This document shows positions 8,320 through 17,453 of a stretch of 64,000 nt of DNA, one piece after another (position 1 is the first letter of the stretch; each line of letters starts with the position of its first letter). Location of the stretch: contig CAZODO010000019.1 in the NCBI GenBank assembly GCA_964578605.1, positions 3,384-67,383 of the forward strand, given 5' to 3'. The position numbers and the translations under genes were made by a program. Origin of the DNA: JAXMHN01 sp964578605. GTDB lineage: Bacteria; Verrucomicrobiota; Verrucomicrobiia; Limisphaerales; SIBE01. The notes under the pieces were generated by a model. That model searched no databases, was not told the origin of the DNA, and worked only from the letters and a program-made list of their open reading frames with translations.

Positions 8320-8706
8320 ATGAGTCGAAATCGAAAACACCAAACGGCCGGAGCACGCTTCGGGCCTGCCCTGAAGGCTCTCGGACTCTGTGTTGTCCTT
8401 GCCGGGTCCGGCTTGGGCTATGTTTGGCAAAAGGATCAGATCAACAAGCTTGGCGAACGGTTGAAGCAATGTGAGAAGCGGCACGAACAGGTGCGCGGCG
8501 AGAATGAGCGGCTGGCCCGCATCTTGGAAACGCTCCAGACCCCGGCCCAGATCGAGGCACGCATCCGTCAGAGCGGACTTGAGATGTTGGAACCCCAACC
8601 AGACCAGATTGTGCGTTTGGTAGAGGGGCCACCTCCGGTTGCGTCGCCGGCGGCAACAGAAAGACTCTATGCTGGCCAGCGGTTCCGCTGGTGGGCTCGG
8701 CAGTAG
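8320..8706 (+). CDS. ftsL: FtsL-like septum protein
   Basis: The 128-residue protein has a basic cytoplasmic N-terminus, one membrane helix (about residues 19-36) and a following coiled coil rich in Lys, Glu, Gln and Arg (about 38-72). A short C-terminal tail completes it. This bitopic layout directly between rsmH and ftsI is the hallmark of FtsL, a member of the FtsQLB complex that activates septal wall synthesis. Sequence conservation in FtsL is low, so topology and position are the main evidence. The start ATG touches the rsmH stop. Confidence 0.8.
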   Translation: MSRNRKHQTAGARFGPALKALGLCVVLAGSGLGYVWQKDQINKLGERLKQCEKRHEQVRGENERLARILETLQTPAQIEARIRQSGLEMLEPQPDQIVRLVEGPPPVASPAATERLYAGQRFRWWARQ

Positions 8707-8721
8707 CAGGACGGAATCGGA

Positions 8722-10659
8722 ATGGGCGGCAAACTCGATGCGGAACGAGAGGACATGATCAGCGCAGCACAAAGTCGCAGGATGGTGGCCATGGGCTTTC
8801 TTCTTGTCGTGGCCTTTGCCTGCCTTGGCTTGCGCCTTTTCGAAATCCAGGTCCTGGATCATGCGAATCTGAGGTCCGAATCTGAGGACGCAACCCAAAA
8901 GATCTTCCTCCGACCACCCAAACGAGGGGACATTCGCGATATTCGCGGCAATCTGTTGGCGGGCAGCATATTCGTGAAGACAGTCTCTGGGAATCCGGCT
9001 GTGCTCGGACACTGCCGGGCGGCGGTCGCCCAGGCTGTGGCACCGCTTCTGAACATGACTGAGAAGGAGGTCCTTCAGCGCTTGGAGCCAAGATTGTACA
9101 CGAACAAGCTGGGAGTGCTTGATACCAATCGTTACGTCGTTCTGAAGCGCAAGGTCCCCGTGGAGCGTTGGGAGGAAATCCACGCCCTGATGCAGCAATT
9201 TCCTCCGGGAGTGGACGTCCGCCTCTTGCCGAGGCAGGAAAGGGATTTCTATAACCTCGTGCGCAAGTTTGGCATTACCGCGGATGCCTTTGATGATCAG
9301 GAACGGGTCTACCCGAACCAGTCCCTGGCGGCCCACGTTCTCGGATTTGTCAAAGGAACGTATGGGGCCAGCCCCAAAGGCAAAGTGGACGAACTCGAAG
9401 GCCTGGGCGGGATCGAGCTCTCTCTGAACAAAGCACTGCAGGGCGTGGTGGGATGGCGGAGCACCGAGGTGGCCTTGAACCGCGAACTCGTCCCTTTCCG
9501 CAGTCAGGACGTCGAAGCGCATCCGGGGCGCAACGTCATTCTCACGATCGACCTGGGGGTTCAGCATATCCTGGAGACCGAACTCGCGGACGCCATGGTG
9601 AAGCATACCCCTCTCAGTGCTTGCGGGGTCGTCGTCCGGCCACGCACTGGAGAGATTCTTGCGATGGCGAGCCTGCCGTCGTTCAATCCTAACGATCACA
9701 CGTTGACCCCTCTTAACGACCTCCGAAACCGGGTGATCAGCGATCTCGCTGAACCGGGTTCAACGTTCAAGATTGTCGTCGTCGCCGGGGCCTTGAACGA
9801 CGGCGTTGTCACCCTGGAAAACTCCTTCGATTGCGAGAACGGTGTTTTCCATTTCGCGGGACGTCTTCTCCACGATCACGAGCGGTACGGGGTGCTCACG
9901 GTCGAAGAGATTATTACCCGCTCCTCCAACATTGGGGCGGCAAAGATCGGAATCCGCCTCGGTTCGGCACGCCTTTACGATTATATGCGCGGTTTCGGCT
10001 TTGGCTTGAAAACAGGCATCGCGTTGCCCGGAGAAGCGAATGGTTTGGTCTACCCCGTCCCACGGTGGACGAAGTTGTCGATCTCGCGAATCCCGATGGG
10101 CCATGAAGTCGCCGTCACACCGCTGCAGATGATGATGGCCATGTCGGCCGTTGCAAACGGTGGGCATCTCATGAGGCCCTTGTTGATTGACCGATTGGAG
10201 GACTCGCAGGGGCGGATTATCGCCAAGAACTATCCTCATGAAGTCCGCCAAGTCGTGAGTGAACGGGCCGCCAGACTGATGGTTCAGGCGCTCAAGACGG
10301 TTGTGTCTACCAATGGCACCGGCCGCAGAGCCATCCTTGAACATTACACGGCAGCCGGGAAGACGGGGACCGCACAAAAAATCGTTGGCGGCACGTATCG
10401 CCGGGACAAGCACTTCTCGTCGTTCCTGGGGTTCTTTCCTGCCGATACTCCGGAGGTTTGCCTCGGTATCTTCCTGGACGAACCCAAGCGCGGTTACTAT
10501 GGCGGGGAGGCTGCCGCGCCGGTGTTCCGAAATGTTGCTGAGCGGGTTGGGCAGTATCTGGCAATCCCGTCGGACAGACCGGCGGCGACATCGGAGTCGC
10601 CTGAGGTCTCCGAAGACGGCGGAACTCGCCAGGTCCCATTCAGCCAGGTGGAGGATTGA
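8722..10659 (+). CDS. ftsI: Penicillin-binding protein 3 / FtsI, septal peptidoglycan transpeptidase
   Basis: The 645-residue class B penicillin-binding protein has an N-terminal membrane anchor (about residues 21-40), then a dimerisation domain. The transpeptidase domain carries all three catalytic motifs: STFK at 347-350, SSN at 401-403 and KTGT at 547-550. It cross-links septal peptidoglycan with FtsW. No PASTA domain is present at the C-terminus, which ends in a polar tail. It follows ftsL by 15 bases and precedes murE by 3 bases. Confidence 0.95.
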   Translation: MGGKLDAEREDMISAAQSRRMVAMGFLLVVAFACLGLRLFEIQVLDHANLRSESEDATQKIFLRPPKRGDIRDIRGNLLAGSIFVKTVSGNPAVLGHCRAAVAQAVAPLLNMTEKEVLQRLEPRLYTNKLGVLDTNRYVVLKRKVPVERWEEIHALMQQFPPGVDVRLLPRQERDFYNLVRKFGITADAFDDQERVYPNQSLAAHVLGFVKGTYGASPKGKVDELEGLGGIELSLNKALQGVVGWRSTEVALNRELVPFRSQDVEAHPGRNVILTIDLGVQHILETELADAMVKHTPLSACGVVVRPRTGEILAMASLPSFNPNDHTLTPLNDLRNRVISDLAEPGSTFKIVVVAGALNDGVVTLENSFDCENGVFHFAGRLLHDHERYGVLTVEEIITRSSNIGAAKIGIRLGSARLYDYMRGFGFGLKTGIALPGEANGLVYPVPRWTKLSISRIPMGHEVAVTPLQMMMAMSAVANGGHLMRPLLIDRLEDSQGRIIAKNYPHEVRQVVSERAARLMVQALKTVVSTNGTGRRAILEHYTAAGKTGTAQKIVGGTYRRDKHFSSFLGFFPADTPEVCLGIFLDEPKRGYYGGEAAAPVFRNVAERVGQYLAIPSDRPAATSESPEVSEDGGTRQVPFSQVED

Positions 10660-10662
10660 GCT

Positions 10663-12171
10663 ATGGAACTTAAACGCATCCTCGATCAACTCCACCCGTT
10701 GAGTGTGGAGGGAACCCTTGACCGCGAGATAGCCGGGATCGCGTACGATTCACGGCGGGTTACTCCTGGCGTTCTGTTCATTGCAATCCCGGGTCATAAG
10801 ACCGACGGCCACGAGTTTATCAATAGTGCTCTCGATCGCGGAGCCGTGGCGGTCGTCTGCGAGCGGAATGGATTCCTGCCGCACCGGGCCACCAAGATCT
10901 TGGTTGCGAACACAAGGGAGGCCCTGGCGCGGGCGTCGGCGGCCTTCTTTGGGCATCCTAGCACTGCCTTGAGGGTCATTGGGGTCACCGGAACCAACGG
11001 CAAGACAACTGTCGCCTTCATGATCAAACAGATCCTCGAGGCGGCTGGGATCAAGACGGGCTTGATTGGCACTGTCCGTTACGAGATTGGCGATCGGGTT
11101 TTCCCCGCCCAACGCACCACGCCTGAGGCGCTGGAAGTTCAGCAGATGTTGGCGCAAATGCTCCGGGCCGGCTGCCAGGCCTGTGTGATGGAGGTCAGTT
11201 CCCATGCGCTCAGTCAGCACCGCGTGCTCGGGATTGAATTTGATGCCGGGATTTTCACCAATCTGACGCGTGACCATCTTGATTATCACGGCACTATGGA
11301 AGACTACTTCGCTTCCAAGAGAACCTTGTTCCGGGCGCTCGAGCAAGGAGCAAAACGTGGGGGCGTAGTCATAAACATTGATGATTCTTTCGGAGAACGT
11401 CTCGCCCATGAGAGCAAAGCAGAGATTAAACTCACCTATGGCTTGAGCACGGCGGCAAGGCTTCGCGCTACGAACATCGAACTCTCGGGCGACAGCACCA
11501 AGATGACAGTCGAAACCCCTGAGGGCCATTTCCGGTGCCGCCTTCCGCTCATCGGACGGCACAATGTCTACAACGCTCTAGCTGCGATCGGGGCAGGCCA
11601 AGTGCTCAAGGTTTCCATTCCCGCTGTGCGTCGCGCTCTCGAGAGCGTGGACCCAGTCCCGGGGCGTCTCGAACGAGTCCCATCGCCGTTGCAGTTCGGG
11701 GTTTATGTGGACTATGCCCACACGGACGATGCTTTGTACAACGTGCTCACCACCTTACGGGAAATCACGCCCGGCAGACTCCTGGTGACCTTTGGTTGTG
11801 GCGGTAACCGCGACAGAGGGAAGCGGCCAAGGATGGGGCGAGTGGCGGCGGAACTGGCGGACTTTACGGTGATCACAAGCGACAATCCACGCCACGAGGT
11901 TCCCGGGCAGATTGCAGATGAAATCGTCGAGGGCTTTCGCGCGGCCGGATCGGATCGCTACCGCGTCGAATTAGACCGGCGCCGGGCGATCGAAGAGGTG
12001 ATCCGCATGGCGGAACCGGGAGACAGCGTTCTGATCGCCGGCAAAGGGCACGAGACTTACCAGGAGTTCGAGGACACCGTAGTCCCATTTGACGACCGGG
12101 TCTATGCCCGGGAAACACTCGAGGAACGATCCGGACGGTTGCCGTGTCCGGACTTCGCGTCAAGGCATTAG
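10663..12171 (+). CDS. murE: UDP-MurNAc-L-Ala-D-Glu:meso-diaminopimelate ligase
   Basis: The 502-residue Mur ligase adds the third residue of the peptidoglycan stem. The ATP-binding GTNGKTT lies at residues 110-116. The substrate motif DNPR at 407-410 (in TSDNPRHEVP) is the known determinant for meso-diaminopimelate rather than lysine. Other family segments are DSRRVTPG near the N-terminus, EVSSHALSQHR, NLTRDHLDYHG and VDYAHTDDAL. The cell wall is therefore predicted to be of the meso-DAP type. Confidence 0.96.
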   Translation: MELKRILDQLHPLSVEGTLDREIAGIAYDSRRVTPGVLFIAIPGHKTDGHEFINSALDRGAVAVVCERNGFLPHRATKILVANTREALARASAAFFGHPSTALRVIGVTGTNGKTTVAFMIKQILEAAGIKTGLIGTVRYEIGDRVFPAQRTTPEALEVQQMLAQMLRAGCQACVMEVSSHALSQHRVLGIEFDAGIFTNLTRDHLDYHGTMEDYFASKRTLFRALEQGAKRGGVVINIDDSFGERLAHESKAEIKLTYGLSTAARLRATNIELSGDSTKMTVETPEGHFRCRLPLIGRHNVYNALAAIGAGQVLKVSIPAVRRALESVDPVPGRLERVPSPLQFGVYVDYAHTDDALYNVLTTLREITPGRLLVTFGCGGNRDRGKRPRMGRVAAELADFTVITSDNPRHEVPGQIADEIVEGFRAAGSDRYRVELDRRRAIEEVIRMAEPGDSVLIAGKGHETYQEFEDTVVPFDDRVYARETLEERSGRLPCPDFASRH

Positions 12172-12174
12172 CCG

Positions 12175-12333
12175 ATGAATTTATCCCCGACAACTGAAAC
12201 AACTTGGGGAGATTTGGGGTTCCTGAGACAGGATCGATTGAGCTCGGAGGCTGGATGTTCCCTGGTGTGTGCATCGCCATCCCGCAATGGCGGGACAATG
12301 GGAAACAGTTTTCAATGCACAGGTCCGCGTTGA
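12175..12333 (+). CDS. Small 52-codon ORF bridging murE and murF
   Basis: An ATG three bases after the murE stop (TAG CCG ATG) opens a 52-codon frame whose TGA overlaps the murF ATG (TGATG). It is too short to match a family. The product begins MNLSPTTETTWGDLG and contains three cysteines. The exact fit to both neighbours suggests a coupling or leader peptide that delivers ribosomes to murF, but chance cannot be excluded. A small stem (TCCCGC/GCGGGA, 12280-12295) lies inside it. Confidence 0.4.
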   Translation: MNLSPTTETTWGDLGFLRQDRLSSEAGCSLVCASPSRNGGTMGNSFQCTGPR

Positions 12334-13718
12334 TGGAACCCCGAACTTTACAGTACATGACGGATGCATGCCAAGGTCGCTTGCTGGCCGGCTTGCCAGG
12401 TTCCCTGGCAAGCCGCGTCTGCACGGATTCTCGCACCGTGCGCCCCGGCGACATCTTTGTCGCCCTAAAGGGGGAGCGGCACGACGGGCACGCCTTCGCG
12501 GCGCAAGCTGCTAACGACGGTGCTGTCGGTTTGGTTCTCGACCAGGCGCGACTTCCGTCCCCGCTGCCGAACTGCGGAGTCGTGGCGGTTCACGATACCC
12601 GCAGGGCCTATGGCCGGATGGCGGCGCGTTATCGGCAGGATTTCCCCATCCCGCTGGTCGCGGTGGCTGGATCCAATGGAAAGACCACGACGAAGAATAT
12701 TCTCGCTGCCGTTTTATCCCAGAAGTTCAAAACACTGCGCAGCGAAGCGAGCTTCAACAACGATGTCGGGGTTCCGGCAACGCTGCTGAATCTCCAAGCT
12801 GACCACCAGGTTGCGGTGCTTGAGTTTGGAACGAATCATCCGGGAGAGCTGGCGCCATTGCTTGAACTCGCGAGGCCCCGATTTGGCGTCATCACCGCCA
12901 TCGGACGCGAACATCTGGAGTTCTTTGGTGGATTGCCCGGAGTTCTCGAGGAGGAAGGATGGCTCGCTGAGCTCCTTCCGCCGGATGGCCGGCTTTTCAT
13001 CAACGGCGACAGTTGGGGCGCGGAAGAGTTGATTCGGCGAGCAAACGCTCCGGTGACCCGCGCCGGGCTCGGGAAACAGAACGACTGGCGGGCAACTGGG
13101 ACACGGATGGACGAGAGGGGAATAGTCTTTAGCGTGCAAGGTCGCACGGCTGGGTTTTGCCGCGATTTCCGGCTTCCCCTGCTGGGGCGGCATCAGGTGG
13201 TCAATGCCTTGCTGGCGATTGCCGTGGCGGCTGAGTTCGGGATGAATCCGGAGGAAGTTCAACTGGGTCTGCTCTCATGCGTACCGGCGAGAATGCGCCT
13301 TGAGCTTGGCATGGTGGGCGGAATTTGCATCTTGGATGATAGTTACAATGCGAATGCCGATTCCGTGCGGGCCGCGCTGGAGACTCTTCGCGATTTCCCT
13401 TGCCGAGGTCGGCGGATGGCCGTGCTGGGCGATATGGCCGAGTTGGGTGATCACGCCCGCGCGGCGCACGTCGAGATCGGGCGGTTTGCAGCTGAGTCTC
13501 AAGTGGAACATTTGTTCACCGTGGGAGAAATGGCCGCAGTCACGGCCGAGGCGGCACGAGGCGCCGGGGTACAATGGGTGCAGGCGTGTGCCGACCTTAT
13601 CTCTGTCGCCGAGGGCCTGTGGAAGATCGCCCGGCCGGACGATGTCGTTTTGCTGAAAGGCTCGCGAGTAGCGGGCCTGGAGAGGATCAAGCAGTGGCTG
13701 GACGAGAAGGTGCGGTGA
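12333..13718 (+). CDS. murF: UDP-MurNAc-tripeptide:D-Ala-D-Ala ligase
   Basis: The 461-residue Mur ligase adds D-Ala-D-Ala to the UDP-MurNAc tripeptide. It has DSRTVRPGDIFVALKG near the N-terminus, the ATP-binding GSNGKTTTKN, then the NNDVGVPATLL segment. Family segments EFGTNHPGE and DDSYNANADSVRAAL follow. ATG 12333 overlaps the stop of the preceding small ORF and gives the standard N-terminus. An in-frame extension to 12204 looks unlike the family. Confidence 0.95.
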   Translation: MEPRTLQYMTDACQGRLLAGLPGSLASRVCTDSRTVRPGDIFVALKGERHDGHAFAAQAANDGAVGLVLDQARLPSPLPNCGVVAVHDTRRAYGRMAARYRQDFPIPLVAVAGSNGKTTTKNILAAVLSQKFKTLRSEASFNNDVGVPATLLNLQADHQVAVLEFGTNHPGELAPLLELARPRFGVITAIGREHLEFFGGLPGVLEEEGWLAELLPPDGRLFINGDSWGAEELIRRANAPVTRAGLGKQNDWRATGTRMDERGIVFSVQGRTAGFCRDFRLPLLGRHQVVNALLAIAVAAEFGMNPEEVQLGLLSCVPARMRLELGMVGGICILDDSYNANADSVRAALETLRDFPCRGRRMAVLGDMAELGDHARAAHVEIGRFAAESQVEHLFTVGEMAAVTAEAARGAGVQWVQACADLISVAEGLWKIARPDDVVLLKGSRVAGLERIKQWLDEKVR

Positions 13719-13773
13719 CGGCGATGGGTTGCCGAGGGACCGCAAGTTGGAGAAGCCTTTGTTGGAGACCGGA

Positions 13774-14922
13774 ATGGTTTACTATTTGAGTCAAATCCTG
13801 CAGGAACGAGCTGCTGGAACCGATTGGGAGGAAGCCCTTTCGTTCCTCAGGGTTTTTCGGTACATCACTCTGAGAAGCGCCGGCGCCGCGATCACAGCTC
13901 TCCTGATTAGCTGGTGGTTTGGCCCGAAGGTGATCGCGTGGCTCAAGGCGTTGAACTTTGGCCAGAACTACAACGACAAAGCTGAGGAAGCCGGCGGGAT
14001 GACCGCCCGTGTCTTGAGCAAGCGCGGAACCCCCACTATGGGCGGCGTCCTGATCGTGGTGGCAATGGACATCTCGGCGCTGCTCTGGGCGCAATGGAAT
14101 GAGTTGGTGATCCTCACTTTGCTCTCCCTGGTTCTGCTTGCCGGGTTGGGCTTCTACGACGATTACGCCAAAGTCACCAGGCAGAGCAATCGCGGCGCCA
14201 AGTCGCACATCAAACTCTGCGTCCAAACAGCGCTCGCCTTGTTCATCGGCCTTTACCTATGGCGCTTGCCCTCCACCAGCAGCCTGATCAGCGAAGTGAT
14301 GGTGCCCTTTCGCAAGTCACCCCTCCTCACGGGAGCGGCGGGAGTGGGGCTGGCGCTGACCGTCCTCACGATCGTGGGCAGCTCCAACGCCGTGAACCTC
14401 ACGGACGGTTTGGATGGTCTCGCGATTGGATGCACGCTTATTGTGACGGTTGTCTTCCTTGTCCTGACTTACATCGCGGGGCATAACCGCTTTGCTGCCT
14501 ACCTGCAGGTGCCTTACGTGGTTGGCGCGGGCGAACTCACCGTCTTCTGCGCGGCGATGATGGGCGCTGGCCTCGGATTCCTCTGGTACAACTGCCACCC
14601 GGCCGCCGTGTTCATGGGGGATACCGGTTCCCTTGCACTGGGAGGCGCTCTGGGCATCATGGCCGTCCTGATCCATCAGCCCTTGGTGCTTGTGATTGCT
14701 GGCGGCGTGTTTGTCGCCGAGGCTGGATCCGTGATCTGCCAGACAGCTTGGTTCAAGTATACGCGGCGCCGCTACGGGACAGGACGGCGGATCTTCCTCA
14801 TGGCACCGCTGCACCATCATTTTGAAAAGCGGGGCTGGTATGAATCCCAGGTGGTGACGCGCTTTTACATTCTTGGCGTGCTCTGCGCGGTAGTCGCCTT
14901 GAGCACGCTCAAACTACGGTGA
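13774..14922 (+). CDS. mraY: Phospho-N-acetylmuramoyl-pentapeptide transferase
   Basis: This 382-residue integral membrane enzyme makes lipid I from UDP-MurNAc-pentapeptide and undecaprenyl phosphate. About ten hydrophobic helices are visible. Conserved cytoplasmic loops are GTPTMGG, the Asp-rich FYDDYAK, NAVNLTDGLDGLAIG, FMGDTGSLALGG and the His cluster APLHHHFEKRGW. ATG 13774 has a GGAG ribosome-binding motif at 13764-13767 and gives the usual MVYYL start; the longer frame from 13729 is not needed. The stop overlaps a possible GTG start of murD. Confidence 0.96.
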   Translation: MVYYLSQILQERAAGTDWEEALSFLRVFRYITLRSAGAAITALLISWWFGPKVIAWLKALNFGQNYNDKAEEAGGMTARVLSKRGTPTMGGVLIVVAMDISALLWAQWNELVILTLLSLVLLAGLGFYDDYAKVTRQSNRGAKSHIKLCVQTALALFIGLYLWRLPSTSSLISEVMVPFRKSPLLTGAAGVGLALTVLTIVGSSNAVNLTDGLDGLAIGCTLIVTVVFLVLTYIAGHNRFAAYLQVPYVVGAGELTVFCAAMMGAGLGFLWYNCHPAAVFMGDTGSLALGGALGIMAVLIHQPLVLVIAGGVFVAEAGSVICQTAWFKYTRRRYGTGRRIFLMAPLHHHFEKRGWYESQVVTRFYILGVLCAVVALSTLKLR

Positions 14923-14930
14923 ACGGCAGC

Positions 14931-16352
14931 ATGAGCCCTTTGTATGGTAGACGAGTTGTGGTGGTCGGCCTTGGCACGAGCGGCCTCGCTGCGGCCCGGC
15001 TCTTGCTGGACAAGGGTGCCGAGATCACGGCACTCGACGAGGCGGACTCCCCGGCCCTTCGGGGACGTGCTGCAGCGCTTCGCACCGCGGGCGCCCGCGT
15101 GGAACTCGAGGCAACGAGCCTTCCCGAGCAACCCTTTGATCTTGCGGTCCTGAGTCCCGGCGTGCCTCTTTCCTCCAGGTTAGCCGGCGAATTGGTGGCT
15201 CGGAAGATCCCGGCGCTGGGCGAACTGGAGCTTGGTTTTCAGCAGGCGGTCTGCCTCAACGTCGCGATCACAGGTACCAACGGGAAGACGACGACGACCG
15301 AGTTGGTGCACCGCGTTCTGACGCACTGCCAGCGCAAAACTGTCGCGGCTGGAAACATTGGGTTGCCCCTGTGCGCGGTGGTGAACGAGAGCCGGAATCT
15401 TGACGTCCTGACACTCGAAGTCAGCTCGTTCCAGTTGGAGACGATTCAGTTCTTCCGTCCGGCCGTTGCGATTCTCATGAATATCACGCCGGACCATCTG
15501 GACCGCTACCCCACCTTCCAGGATTACGTGCGAACGAAAGCCCAGATTTTCCGGAACCAACAACCGTTTGATTGGGCAGTGGTCCAGACCGAGGCGCTCG
15601 CCCGGATGCAGTCGCTCGGGCTCAAGATCCCTTCGAAGGTGATCACATTTAGCGCTGCAAATCGGGACGCGGATCTGTACCTGGATCGAGGTCTGCTCAT
15701 CAGCCGGTTGCCTGGATGGACAGGCTTGCTTTTGGACACGGACGAATGTCTCTTGCGCGGTCCCCACAACGCAGAGAATTTGATGGCAGCCTTGGCGGCG
15801 GGGCGAATTCTCCGGTTGCCGCTGAATGAAATGGTGGAAGCGCTCAAGAGCTACAAGCCTGCCGCCCACCGTTGCGAGCTTGTGGCGGAAATCCGGGGCG
15901 TCTCCTTCGTGAACGATTCAAAGGCGACCAATGTGGACGCCGTCGCCAAGGCCTTGATGGCGGTTCGCGGAGCCGGGGGCGCGCAACCGAATGTCCTTCT
16001 GATCGCAGGCGGCAAGGACAAAGGATTTGAGTATCACGACATTGGCCCGTTGCTGGCTCGCCGGGTCAAGCGGGCTTTTCTTTTGGGAGAGACTCGCGAG
16101 AAAATTCGGGCTGCCTGGACCCTATTCACGCCTTGCACGCTGGTCGATACATTGCCCGAAGCGGTGATCCAGGCGTCCGAGACGGCCAAGCCTGGAGATG
16201 TCGTTCTGCTTTCCCCCGCTTGTTCGAGTTTCGACTTGTTTCAAAACTATCAGCACCGAGGCGAGGTCTTTCGCCAGGCGGTGGCTGACTTGGCTCGCGG
16301 CAATGCAGGCGAAATGCGCTTCGCGAGCCCGAAAGGCGCTCCTCACCAATGA
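14931..16352 (+). CDS. murD: UDP-N-acetylmuramoylalanine:D-glutamate ligase
   Basis: This 473-residue Mur ligase adds D-Glu to UDP-MurNAc-L-Ala. It has the N-terminal dinucleotide-like fold VVVVGLGTSGLAAA, ATP-binding GTNGKTTT, and NITPDHLDRYPT. NDSKATNVDA and a C-terminal SPACSSFDLFQNYQHRGEVF follow, the last diagnostic of MurD. ATG 14931 is used; a GTG at 14919 would overlap the mraY stop by four bases and add four residues. A 120-base gap follows before the LysM gene. Confidence 0.95.
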   Translation: MSPLYGRRVVVVGLGTSGLAAARLLLDKGAEITALDEADSPALRGRAAALRTAGARVELEATSLPEQPFDLAVLSPGVPLSSRLAGELVARKIPALGELELGFQQAVCLNVAITGTNGKTTTTELVHRVLTHCQRKTVAAGNIGLPLCAVVNESRNLDVLTLEVSSFQLETIQFFRPAVAILMNITPDHLDRYPTFQDYVRTKAQIFRNQQPFDWAVVQTEALARMQSLGLKIPSKVITFSAANRDADLYLDRGLLISRLPGWTGLLLDTDECLLRGPHNAENLMAALAAGRILRLPLNEMVEALKSYKPAAHRCELVAEIRGVSFVNDSKATNVDAVAKALMAVRGAGGAQPNVLLIAGGKDKGFEYHDIGPLLARRVKRAFLLGETREKIRAAWTLFTPCTLVDTLPEAVIQASETAKPGDVVLLSPACSSFDLFQNYQHRGEVFRQAVADLARGNAGEMRFASPKGAPHQ

Positions 16353-16472
16353 ACATCCAAAGCGCGCCATCGAACCGATTTGTCCCGCCGAGCGTAGTGG
16401 GTCGGCGTGGAGAAGCCGTAGCCAATTCCAATCCCATTCAAACTGAACCGTCAACTTGACGAGCGCCAAACG

Positions 16473-17258
16473 ATGAACACTCCAAATCCACTCGTCCCGC
16501 AGGGGGCGCTTGAGAGGCAGGCCAAGGGCAGGTCTACTGTCCATATCGCGATCCTAACGATTGTATCCATTCACGCCGTTTTCTTTGCCGGCCTCCTTAT
16601 GCAAGGATGCCGCCGCGACGAGAACAAGACCGCCGCCCTGCAACCCGCAGAGGCGATCACCAACGAGAACACTCTCCCTCCACTCGAGAGTGATTATTAC
16701 CCGCCCACCCAGGAGTCCGATCCACCATCGAGTCCGGTGCCTCAACCGACGCCTTTCGTCCAGCAACAGCCTGCGGAATCCATCCCGGCGGGGCTTCCTC
16801 AAGCCGTTCGCGAGCCGCCTGCGGAGGGCAAATCCTACACCATCGCAAAGGGCGACACTTTCACTGCCATTGCCAAAGCGAACGGCGTCAAACTGAATGC
16901 TCTGAAAAAGGCCAACCCGACGATCAACCCTTCCCGGCTTCGGCCAGGCACGACCATTCAGATTCCCGCCGCGACCTCCGCCAAGGGTTCGGAAGTGGCT
17001 TCGGCCGCCTCGACCAAGCCGATGGCCGCGGTTGCCAGCGGAAAGACCTACCGCGTCAAGCGAGGGGAGAACCTGGCCCGCATCGCCCGGAGGCACGGCG
17101 TCACCGTCTCGGCTATTCGCACGGCCAACAACCTTTCATCGGACGTGATTCGGGCCGGGCAGAAGCTCAAGATCCCGGACCGTTCCACGGGGGGGACCGA
17201 GTCGAATTACACCGCGGCTACCACACCGCAGGCATCGTCGGCGGCCTACGGGCACTGA
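16473..17258 (+). CDS. Membrane-anchored protein with two LysM domains
   Basis: This 261-residue protein has one N-terminal membrane helix (about residues 24-44, ending near a Cys), a Pro/Gln-rich linker (about 65-120) and two LysM domains. The first (about 123-167) starts SYTIAKGDTFTAIAKANG and the second (about 190-236) starts TYRVKRGENLARIARRHG. LysM binds the GlcNAc parts of peptidoglycan. Placement between murD and ftsW suggests a structural or guiding role at the septum. No hydrolase domain is attached. Confidence 0.88.
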   Translation: MNTPNPLVPQGALERQAKGRSTVHIAILTIVSIHAVFFAGLLMQGCRRDENKTAALQPAEAITNENTLPPLESDYYPPTQESDPPSSPVPQPTPFVQQQPAESIPAGLPQAVREPPAEGKSYTIAKGDTFTAIAKANGVKLNALKKANPTINPSRLRPGTTIQIPAATSAKGSEVASAASTKPMAAVASGKTYRVKRGENLARIARRHGVTVSAIRTANNLSSDVIRAGQKLKIPDRSTGGTESNYTAATTPQASSAAYGH

Positions 17259-17352
17259 CACTGGAATTCGTTTTCCAGACTCGAGGCTTCACGTGCAAGA
17301 GATTTTTGTGAGTTTGGCGCGCAGACAAAGAGGAACCGAACGCAATGGGTTT

Positions 17353-17377
17353 GGTGGGGCGGTTCGACTGCCCCACC
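17353..17377. other. Stem-loop between the LysM gene and ftsW
   Basis: GGTGGGGC at 17353-17360 pairs perfectly with GCCCCACC at 17370-17377 around a 9-base loop. It has no U-run on either strand, so it is not a typical intrinsic terminator. It may modulate expression or processing in the 195-base gap before ftsW. Confidence 0.4.
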
Positions 17378-17453
17378 GCCCGTTGCGCCCATGGACAGTC
17401 GCGGAGACCGTTCCGGGTCGGTCTTTTGCTGGCGCCGATTTCGAAAGGAGAGC

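Noticed and set aside
7783..9699. 638-codon minus-strand frame across rsmH and ftsI
   Set aside because: It is a shadow of the plus-strand genes and has no motif or leader.
17353..17377. Stem-loop between LysM gene and ftsW considered as intrinsic terminator
   Set aside because: It lacks a U-run, and ftsW continues the same operon; only kept as a structural note.
17360..17380. GGTTCGA-like segment resembling a tRNA T-arm
   Set aside because: No acceptor, D or anticodon arms can be formed around it.
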